Of a DNA stretch of 64,000 nucleotides, positions 24,501 to 36,500 are shown in pieces. The DNA is from Tubiluchus corallicola. Lineage: Eukaryota > Priapulida > Priapulimorpha > Priapulimorphida > Tubiluchidae. The notes below the pieces were generated by a model. That model saw nothing but the letters and a program-made list of their open reading frames with translations. It did no database searches and was not told the origin of the DNA. The DNA lies in assembly GCA_030141605.1 (NCBI GenBank), contig JAQGDQ010000075.1:561501-625500 (forward strand), in the 5' to 3' direction. The position numbers were made by a program, and so were the translations under genes. Every line of letters starts with the position of its first letter. Position 1 is the first letter of the stretch.

Positions 24501-27500
24501 CTGGCTATATATTCTTTTCAGTAATGTCCAACTGGAATTGAACTTTAAAAATAAATTATTTATTTGCATTAAATTAAGCACTATAGCACTAAAACTAAGG
24601 TATTTACAGTGTAAGTTTTGCAGGTTGGTTTTCAAGTTATTTATGTTTATTTCATTAATTGTTTTATTTGTGCCACACTTGTGGATAAACTCGCAGTAAC
24701 AAAGTCTTCAAAACATTTTAATTTCTTTAACAATATACTCTGTAAAAAACACTTAAACATTTTAATTTTGAAATTTTTGCCTTAGTTATTTTTTCAGTTA
24801 CATTAGTGCTTAAATAGAACTTTGTACTAAGTTAGTGTGATGTTTGGTTTATCTAACCGTGTATTAAATCTATATTGAAACATGAGTAATTAATTATGGG
24901 TGAGAAGTTTGTGAATTGTTCAAAATACTTGACATAATAGAATAGTTGAGTAAATTTATTGATAAAAGGATGTGTGCATTGTGTAGAATGCTTCTCAAGA
25001 TGATAATGACTGCAAAGGTCTCCTGAAACATAGATCATCAATATCCAGATAATTACTTGCATAACGCTAACATTAAATTGCTTATATAGCAACCGTCTTA
25101 TGTATTCTTTTATAGCTTGCCCCGAGGAGGTGTTCAAAAAATTATGCCAGTCACATGTTGCAAGATATTTAAAAACTTTGAAAGAAGTCAATATTGCATT
25201 TCTTCCATATGAGACTCAGGTGAGCGAAGAAAAATGTAAATTCAAATCATTTGTTAAGGCTTGTCGTTGGAAATTGGAAGTTTCGATTTAAGCAAAACTG
25301 TCTTGAAGAAGAAGAAAAATGTGGCAATTATGTCAAGCAGAACTTTTATTTTTTTCAAACTTTTATTAATTTATTATTTTGATCTCTAATCAAGCACTAT
25401 ATTCCAATGCACAAATATTTTTTTTGGATTTTGTACCAAAAGATGCCAAAATGATCATATTCTTTTGACATTTAGACTAACTATCATATTAATTAATTGA
25501 TGTGTTACACTTGTTGAATTCTTTTGATGTCAGTTGAATATTTTGTGCACAAATTATTTTGTGATGTTTCATTTTGAACTTATCTGCATTATTACCTGTA
25601 TCAGGTTATAGTACTTAATATCACAGACAATTGCTTTTTGTGTCATTAGTATTCTTGTGATATTGTTTTTTGGCAGGTTTTCTCTTTAGATGTTCCAGAA
25701 GCCTTCCGCTATTTTTATAGTCCGTCCAAACAAAGCGACAAAATCAAAAGATTAGAACAAGTAGCTGAGCAAATAGCCACGCTTTGTGCCACTCTTGGAG
25801 AGTATCCAAGTATCAGATATCGCAGGTAAGTGTTGTGGTGTTGTTTTTTAATGTTGAACGTATTTCTTTCAAGATTTGAAAATATCAATCCAGCAGCATT
25901 TAGAGTGTTATATGGTTAGATGAGACTCTTGAACCATATCTAGTGATAGTGTGATGAATAAAACTCTGCTGATGCAACCATAAATTCTTCTATATTGGCA
26001 GAGCAACCTACTCCATTTGCAATTTTTTTGGAAACTTATTTCCCTTCATTGTCCCATTGTCTTATTTTAGAGTACTTCTTTGAATCCTTGACTTATTCTA
26101 GGATCCTTCCTTGTCCCATTAGCTTATTTTAGGAATCCAAAGTATTTAGGTAGGCTGACCCTATTACATAATTTTCATTACATTCGTTGTAACTTTGCAT
26201 TCTGATTTGTGCAACGTGTTCTGACTCTGTTATCTAAGCACATTTGTAAATTTTGATTATAAACAACATGCACGCATGTACATTGCATACTTCTTGGTGG
26301 TAATTCTTTAGGGAGTAATCACCGTGTGAAAAATGTCTGACACTTGTCCTGCCATGAACATGTGAGAACGATAGCCTTTGCATTTACTTTGTTTATTATT
26401 CTGCTGCTGCCTTAAAGTGTGAGCTTTTCTGGATTGCCTTCTTTTCAGCTTGAGATGGTTTTCTAGATGTGTGTAAAACTGTATATGACTATTGCTTGAT
26501 CTTGTAACTTAAAAAAACTCCAAATTAAGCCTAGGTAACAAAAGCAACATCTGCAGAAGAATGGCATCATCTGCTTCTGTAAAATCATTTGAACTGTTTT
26601 GATGTAACAAAATGCTGAACATTTCTTCTTTGAAGAATTTCCAGGTATTTTGGTACTTTTGATGATAAAACTAGATGACAACATCTTAGATGAACCCTAT
26701 GTGATATTGTAGCGCTCTTTTCACTATTTGATTTGGTTCTTTTGTGTGTCTACTATATCTACTACAACTACTCTATACGAACTATGCGTGTTTACTCAGT
26801 GATTCCCTATACCCTGTAACTCTTATATTGTGCTGGTTGCTGCTGCCTACATGCTTCCATTCTTCATTATCTTGCTCCTTTTTTGATTTTCTTCAAATGG
26901 TGTTCCCATTCTTGCATAGAATTAGATCCTATCTCATCTAGCATTGAATTATCTACCTGTTTGTTTTATCACTTCGTTCTTTAGTAAATACCATAATCAT
27001 TTGAGACTTTAATGTTCATTGTTTATCATAAAGACTGAATGTGGATCATATTCAAACCAGGATCTGTATAGTAAAGTCAATGCAGAGGAATGGATGGTTA
27101 ACATCAAATGGAGAAGATTAAGATGAATAAGACATCTTATATGACTACCAGATGACAGCCCATTAAAATTAGCCTTCAAAGAATCATTGCAGAAAGAAAA
27201 GAAAAAAACCACTAGGAGGACAACTGCTGACTTACATCAATTTCATCCAAAAAGATCTTATCAACGCGCCATTAGACATCAAAAATACAGAGACATGGGA
27301 GCTTGCGGGTGACAGGGCAGCGTGGTCTGAAGTGATACCAAGGATCATGTCAGAGGACGTGTGACTCCGGCAATGATGATGATAAAGGCTGACTTACACA
27401 CTCTCATACAATCTGTATACTGTATTTGTTTCACATAATTTTTGAGAATTTCCATACATGTAAATTGGTCGGCTACTTTTAAATAGTAGGATTTAGTTGC

Positions 27501-30500
27501 TAGGTTCGTAGATATACATTTACTATTTCATAATCAACTTAAGGTTTCGGACACTTTGGACTGTGCTAATAAGTTTTGTGTTGAAATTGCAGGTTTATCA
27601 TCAGCTATCTATTTCCTCTTTGACTTTACACATTAATAAATTTGAGATTTCTTATTTGTTTTAGTGATTTTCCTGGTAATGTGGAATTGTGTCAACTTGT
27701 TAATGAGAAGTTGATGGCATACAGGGCAGATGATCCTACAATGGGCGAGGTGAGTTACTAATTTTTTAGTTTCGCTAAGCAGAATATAAAATCTTGCTAG
27801 CATTGTCAGCATTAAGTTAAGGTCATTTTTTAGTTATTAGCCCTGTTATTCATGCAAATAAGCTAGGGACGTTGCCTTTCCTGTGTGTTTATGGATATTT
27901 GCAATACTCAACTGCCGATATTTGTTTACCCTTTGTGTTTTACTAGGTCGCAAGAGGTGTCAGGGGTTCAGCTGTTTTTATCACAATGTTTTGCAAGTGA
28001 GGAAAATACTTAAACAGTCATAATGTGTGCTTAGTGGCTAAAGTTAAGCAGTGTAGAGGCTGGTCAATTTAATTGATGGCTTCATACTTGCTCTGAGCAA
28101 TTTTGTTTGCTATGCTAATTGTGGCCGTTCACCTCATTGAGAGACAATGAATCCATCTAGCCAAATGTGGCTAAAACAAACCCTGCTGTTTGAGTATCTC
28201 ATCTTAGTAGAAGGAGCAGCTTCAAATTGCATGACAGCCATCTATAGAAAGCAAGAAGCGACGTAGAATGTTGGCTTTTGTTTGCCAAATTGTATTAAAC
28301 AATTATTGAGGGAAATTGTGAACTCTGAGAGTTATTTCCCCTGTTTAACTGTTTCATAAATTCCATAGTTAATGTACCTTTTCAAACAAACAATATTTTT
28401 TTCTAAAGCTGCAATAAGTTAATAACAGGTATGTCATACATTCGCGACATTAGCCTGTTTAAACACCCCCTGAGAGCTAATTTCATCTATTTTTGAACTG
28501 AATCTGTTGGCTAAACTGCTCTTGTGGTGTCAATTCCATAGCATTGTATTCATTGGGTATTAAATTGCACTTCATTAAGCTTTTGACATTGAATCTCAAT
28601 GACTAGCTTGGGTTGCATTTTACTGTATTGTATTTTTTCAGCTTAATTGGCACCTACTGTTCTGTTTATAATTATGCTATATATGTCGTGTCTATTGACT
28701 GTAATTTGCTGTCATTTTTTTCAATTTTACTAAAATGCTACCGCATTTTGTGCTAACGTCTTTATCTAATACTATTTACTAAAAAAGTTTAAAAAGGTTA
28801 AAGCTTCAAATGGGAATGATTGTGGCTATTTTAGGGTTTAGACAAAGCAAGATCTCAACTGATGATATTAGACAGAGGTATTGATGTTGTGTCGCCACTG
28901 CTTCACGAACTCACATTTCAGGCCATGGTGTATGATTTACTACAGATTGATAATGATGTGTATAGGTAACTATTTTTCTGGATATCTAAACAACTGACAG
29001 TGACAGTTGCAAAAAAGGTTTACAAATTTTGAAAAATAACTTTGAATATTGTTTAATTCTTTCAGTGATTTGATAATAAATTTCGTTGTTTCTGCATTAT
29101 CTTGAAAGATGATTGATGCACTTATTTGAAAGTCCAATAATTATTTCATTTGAGTATTTAGAATAAAACATTTTTTATTAATTTTATGAAATGGCTTTTT
29201 ATAAAATCTGTAATCTGGTTTGAATTTGAGAGCAGGCTTTCGAATGAATTTTAAAAGTCAGTTCGGTTTTGAAATTATTTTTTCTACATGTTGGGGTATG
29301 GTTGATTGTAATTTTTATTGATTGGTAGATGTGGGGATATGGTCGATTGTAATTTTTATTGATTGGTAGATATTCCACGTCACAGTCCGTAAAGCAAGGG
29401 GAGGAGATTCATGATAAGGAGGTACTGCTTGATGAAAACGATGACCTCTGGGCTTCCTTGCGCCACCAGCACATTGCCATCGTATCTCAGTATGTTAAAT
29501 GTTTTCTCTGTTTTTACTTTTAATAAACTTGATTAAATTTAATTAAATAAATTAAATATTACTTTTAATTACCTTCCGGCATTGGGCTAATAATCAATTG
29601 CATGAACGTTTTATATGCGGGGTTAATTGTGTGATTGCACGTGTTTTTTTTTCTTTTTTTAAAAAGTTTTTCCCTTTTTACACCATTTTCAAAAAGAAAA
29701 AAATCTATTCTATTATAATTTATAGATCAGTTACAAAACAACTGAAGAAATTTGCGGAAACTAAGCACATGATGCACCCTGGTGACAAACCTGCGAATAT
29801 GCGTGACTTGTCGCAGATGCTAAAAAAGATGCCCCAATATCAGAAAGAACTCAGCAAGTATTCCACACATCTCAATCTAGCGGAAGATTGCATGAAAACA
29901 TATCAGAAAGGAGTCGATAAGCTCTGCAAGGTTGAGCAGGTGTGTTGAATTTTCTTATAAGGCAGAATAAAATTACCATAAATCAAATTCGTAATGAGTC
30001 TAAAATGTCAGCAAGAAATATGTTTACATTATGGTGTTCTCAGTTTCTGAAAATTTTACAAATTTGGATTAAAAATTACCTTCCTACATGGTGAAGCTTT
30101 TTCCACAAATCACCCTAAACAAGACTGACTGACTACTCAAGACAAGAGGCTCTACTAAAAGGGTGAAGATAGGAATATCTGTCACGAGAAATAGACTATC
30201 TAGTTTGCTAATGACCGAATGTATCTGTTGATGTTCATCTCGAATTTAAGAAGATGTAGTCAGCTTAAATTTTAGAAGTATTTGTAATTGACAGGCCAGC
30301 TTAAATATAAAGTAGTCAACGAAATTAACTTTAGATCATCTTTAAGATTTCACATCTTATATGTATAATATGTTTTAAGTTATAATAAGATGATAGAACT
30401 CGTATTTTGTAAGAACTACGAAGCTTGTGGACATAGCAAACTTACTAAAGCAAACATTTTTCAGAGATTTAAAATTTTGCCACACGTATGGCAATTGTGG

Positions 30501-33500
30501 TCAGCAGAGTTTAGGCAAAATAAATAGTAATTCTTTATAATAATCATAGTTAGTAAAGAATTCCTCAAACCTATCCTGATATTATAACAGTGCAGTTATG
30601 ATGGTTATGCTTAAAATGTTTTCACTCCCCATTTTTTTATTTAAAATTGTGTATATGTTGACCTTCAAAGCCTGTAAAACTCTTATATGTTAAGTCCTCG
30701 CTTGATGATGCTAATGCATAAGGAAATGTGTCATTAAGCAAAATGTTGCTAAATGAAACAATGCTTTCCATAAAAAATAATGAAAAAGCATTCAGTTGCA
30801 TTTTAGAAGCAACAATCAATAATGCTTGGCTATGTAAAAGCATTCAGTTGCTTGCAGCTGAACAAAAATCTGTGAAGGGTGGCTATGTAAAAAACCTTCA
30901 ATTATGTTATAGGAGAAAAATCAATAACCCTTGACTCATTAATTAAACACTTTATAGGGATTATTACTTACAGTTTTATCAGCATCGTTTTCAATGTCGT
31001 TTTTGCCACAGCTAAAATGCTAATGAGGTGAACGCAGCAGTTAACTACGTAACATGAGATTATTTTATAATCCATAAAAATTTTGTGTAAACGTGGGAAA
31101 ACAATGATTCGTCATGGTCTGACTGCCTGCTTTCCACCATAATAACCATGTGGTGATCTGTGTTAAATGGTCAGCTTCATTCTTACAGTGCGTAGTAAAC
31201 AAAATTTTGTGCTTAAAGGTTAATGATCATTGTTAAAACGAAACATGCGGCATTAAGTGAAACAATGTAGCAAAAAATTAGCGTCTTTAAAAACGTAATG
31301 TCGCTTAGCAGGGTGTCGTTAAGCGAGGGCTTACTGAAGTATGTTGACTTCTAAACACAATGATAAAATACTAAAATAACTAAATATAGATAAGGAAGCT
31401 ATACTGTATTTTTCAATAAAAATGCACAATTGCCAATTTTGAGACTGCTCTGACTTGATTAAATTAGTAAATGAGAGTCCGGTTGATTTTAGTTTACTAA
31501 ATTTAAGTATAGATTCCATTGTGGTCTTGTGGAATTTATTTATGGAAATATCTAGTTTTTAAATCTGAACCAATATTATTTATCAGAAGTATAATTATGG
31601 ATGATTTCAATTCAAGTGTGTTGGTTTTTAATTTGGCGCTTATTATTATTTATTTTTCAGGATCTCGCTCTTGGTACTGGTCCTGATGGGGAGAGAATCA
31701 AGGATCATATGAAGAATATTGTCCCACGTCTTCTAGATGACAATGCTACCATTAACGACAAAATACGAATTATTCTTCTCTACATCTTGCACAAAAATGG
31801 TATTATAATCAGTTCTGTTATTTACTTTGCTGCCTGGCTTGTTGTGTGATTAGCTTGTTGGTTTGTGAGTTTGTTCTTTAGTTAGCTGGTTGGCAAATGA
31901 ATTTCTTATTTGTTTAGCTGGTTGAATAGCGAATTTTTGTTTGGTTAGCTGGCCAGTTAATGAATTTTCTATTTAATGAATTTGCTGATTGATTTGTGTC
32001 AGGTAATCATATAATTGATTTTATTTTATTAATTTAACATGTTCATAATTTAACCATTTTTATGTCAAAGAATTAACTGTGCAACCAGAACCCGTGCTTC
32101 CATGAGATATTTTGAAACTCTGTGAGAATGAATTTGCAGTACATAAACTTGGCTAGGTTAAATTTTATTTTTTTGTTAAACAACAACTGTTTTTTTAAAA
32201 TTAAATACCATATGTCCGGCATGGTGTGGCCCTGCACCATATTTTCTGTACCTGCAAGGTTAACAAACCAAAGCAATAATGTCTTCATAAATTTGCTAAT
32301 TGTTAACCTTGCTGAACAGATAATGCAAAAATAATCTTTTAAGAAATGCAACTTTTTACCTCTTTTTCCAATAAGTTATTGTCATTTGTCAAGTAAGAAC
32401 ATTTAATAATAATGTTTAAGTAATACTTTTTTCTGAAATTTAATTAATTAAATATTGATTTAACTTCATAAATAAGAAAATAATACAGTAGCAAGTCACC
32501 TAGTTTGATAAATTCATACTATAAGCCCAACTATTATATACCATAACTGTTATATACCGTACTAATTTAATTCCGTAGGCATTCATAGTTGAGCTGGTTA
32601 TTCATAATAAGAAAGACGGCGCAATATGTGTGGCATGAATGAATTTGTTTTTGGATTTAATTTAATTCATCAGAGATGTTTACAAAATTAAATCTCGTTC
32701 ATAATGTAATACAGCAGCACTGCTGGATATTAACTTAAAAGTAATTTTTGCAGGAATTACCGACGAAAACCTTTCCAAGCTTTGCCAGCATGCAAAGATT
32801 CCTGCTGCTGACAGAACTGCAATAACTAATCTGCAGCATCTAGGAATTCCTATCATATCAGATGTAAGTGTTTTGCTTGTTTGGAATCAAACTGTTTTTA
32901 CGATTCAAATTCTTCCTGCACTGTACTGTGCACTTTTTAGTAAATAAGCAAGAAAATTTCGTGTAGTTTTTGTTTGATGAGCACATTTATGTTCTTGTAG
33001 TTGGAGTGTACCTATTTTTTAACTTGGGTTATTAGAGTTTAGACTGCTGTGTTTAAGTTGGGTATTCAGCTTGAATTTTTTCAAGTGTTAGTGAAAAGTG
33101 ATGGTTACATACATACCATTACAATTTAAAAAGAGCGTTCGTCTTTCTTGAAATAACTATCTTCTTTTAAAGCATCATTGTGTCATTAAATTAGACCTGT
33201 TACTGATTCTCTCTTCCTTGCGTATGCATAAAATAAAAAGATTTCCTGAAAACCACCACTATCTGAAACTAAAGGCAGTTTCAAATTTTATTTCAACAGG
33301 ATTTTAAGTATTTTTCAGTACTTTAATTTTTTTCCTAAAAAAGCATATTTTATTTTGTAAGTTGAGATGATTTCTTCATTTGTAGGGACATATTATAGCA
33401 GTAAGAGTGTGACAGCTTCACACATGCATGTCAAATGTAAAGTCCTAAAAACAGTCATATTTGATTTCTGGGCTTGAATGTTGTCACTGATTCCCCAGGC

Positions 33501-36500
33501 ATAAAGTAAATGCTCAGTTTTAGAAAAAGTGTCTTTTTCAAAATCCAAATGTTGAAGTGGCATACTGAAAAGCTTTACATCTTTCTGAGTAGTGATTACA
33601 TTATTTATTGAAGTATTTAATTTTCTTACTAAGGTAGTTCATTTTTGTTCACTGTAAGTTGCACAATTGTTCATTTCATAATTTAGCTAAATTTATTATT
33701 ATTTTTGTCAATTTTTTTTCTTTTGTTATGTTTCTCTATGCAAAATGATATCAATTAAAATAATATTCGTATAGTGGAAGTATGATTTTTACTTTTAATC
33801 ATTTTTGACTTTTGCATACATTCGTGTACTCCAGATTAATTTACACTCAAATATTACAGCTTGAATTCACTTTTGTTTACAGGCAGCAAATCGCAAACGA
33901 CCTTGGGCACCACCAAGAAAAGATCGTGTAACTGAGCAAACGTATGCGCTTTCACGATGGACTCCTCTTATCAAGGACATCATGGAAGTAAATAATCAAA
34001 CAGCTTTAATACCTTTAGCAATAGAATGTTAGATTAAACAATTGACATTATGTTTAATGTGGTTGTTTGCTTCACCAGCACACACCACCTGAGCTTAAGT
34101 TGTAAAAAACATGATTGATGAATGCAGTCAATGCGCTTCTCTGACATGGCAATAAACTTTGCCTGCATTTAAAAGATTTCATAACAAAATAATTCATATT
34201 ATGATGCCATTAGAGTACTGTTTGCTCAGCAGTTGGAGGAAAGGTAACTTTTTGACAAGTGCCTTAGCTTTGTGTCCTCTTTTTATAACTCCTGCCATGC
34301 AAGTTTTTTGGAGAGCCTGCGTGAAGAAAGTGTAGTAAGTTCCAGTTAATAGACTCGCTTTGGGATATTTTGACCCAATTAATCAACTGATCCAATTAGC
34401 CGACGGGTGTAACATATTACTACTATAGGGGTATGAGTCATTGCTCATCACCTTAGTAGGCATTGCTGTAAATGGAATTAATGTGAAAATTCCTATATGC
34501 AATTATTATTTACTATTAACTTATATAATTGAATTAATAAAAAAAACAAAAAAATCACTCAAATCTGATTATTACTATTAAAAATACAAAAATTCATGCA
34601 AGGTCGGTTGCTTTATTTCTTCACTAAGAAGTCGGTTTCTGAAATTGAAAATCTGTTGCTGTGTGCTGTACATGTTCACACAAAACACCTAGTCACCTAG
34701 TGCTTGAGCTTCACCTTGTTTCCCTTGTGAAAAGCAGCGGGTGCTTCTAAAGCAAACCACTGGGCAAGTGATCAAATGTTTAGCTTCCAGAAACAATGAG
34801 GTTAACTAGGCTAGCGTAATAATGCATATGATGAACTTAGCTGCTTACAAACAAAGCTGTACTTAAACATAACTGTTTCTACATATATTATAGTGCACAA
34901 AAGTGAAATAAAGTTGACATAAAAGTAGTAAAAGCTCTTTGATCACGCACTAATGTCGTTAAGTATGTTAAGGAAGAATATTGAGTCAATTATGCAGAGT
35001 TATTTGAATCAATTACTGGTGTTTCTATATACATATGTATATATGCGGCCAGTAAAAGGCATTTTTGAGTCAATTAAGCGACTAATTATGTTAACTAGTG
35101 TAATAAATGGCACCTACTGTACCAAATTTTGAAAACAGAATTTATAAAATTGTATAAAACTGAGAATGAATAGGATATTCTTTGTTTTTGTGTCACGGTA
35201 TACATTTCTAATGACACCCTGTTTCAAATATTGGCAAAGTTGCATTCTTTCTTCTGAATGCAGTGTGTTTTTTCAAGTAGGAAAGATTAGCAAACTAACT
35301 GACTCTTTTTACAAAATGCAATGCAGCAAGAGCGATTATAATTGTGAGAATCATGACCTTACAATGATATTTGGGCCATTTAGAAAACCTGTTGTGACTA
35401 CTGTGATTAAATATTAGATCTCGCAATTTTTTAGGATGCAATTGCTGACAAGTTGGACAATGAACATTTTCCTTATCTTGCTGGAAGGGAGGCCACAGCA
35501 GGGTTTGCAACTTCTGCTGGCAGGTATGTCAAATGTTTTTCTGCTTTTTGAGACTGGCTGTTTCTCTTTATTAATGCCAATATTTGTTATTTATTAATAC
35601 TCATGAAATAACACCATGTAGCATGTTAATGACATTTTGGATAAAAATACCACAGCAAGCATTTTCCAAAACCCTGTCAAACAGAATTTTTCCAACAATG
35701 CGCTGGACTTTTCTAACTACTGTTTAACTTATTGCAAAAAATATATAAAGATATTATAAATTATTAGAAGCTATAAATAATTTATATTACTTTCCCCAAG
35801 TTAGATTTTTTTGTTTTTGCAAAGTTTGGGAAAAAATCACTCACTCTAAATGATCACTCTGTCTTAGGATTTACCTAATGAGATACATGTCAGAGGATCA
35901 ATTTCCGATAATTAGTTAGTTGCTGAAATAAAGAAAATTACAATTCGATTTTTACTGGTTGTAAACGTCTGTACTAGTAAGCTTTCTAGTTTTTGTAGGT
36001 AACGTTCATTTACTACAAATGTAGTATCAATTGTGTGCTGCACATAGCTTCCCACTCTTATTTGAGAATTCCTTTTAAAAGGCTGTTTTCAAAAGAAATT
36101 AAAATAGAAATTTTAATTTGATTATTGACATAATGTAGTGCTCGTTATGGTCGATGGCATAAAGATAAAGGTGGGCCAAACATTGTCACAGGACCACGAC
36201 TAATCATCTTTGTCATAGGAGGCATCACATTCTCAGAAATGCGGTCTGCATATGAAGTAACTCGTACTTCCAAACCCTGGGAAGTGCTGATTGGTGAGTA
36301 CACTAATGCATCTGAGGACATGTTTCATTTTTCTGTTATTTTTCTATTACTGCATAGTGCATATAATATTGATCTTTCTGCTCTTGGCTACATCTAACTA
36401 ACACAATGTTAGGATTTTGTTCATTTTGATTTACATTTTACACAAACAGTAAGGAAGCATCCCATATTCTTACTTTTACGAATGATGCCAAGATAAATTA

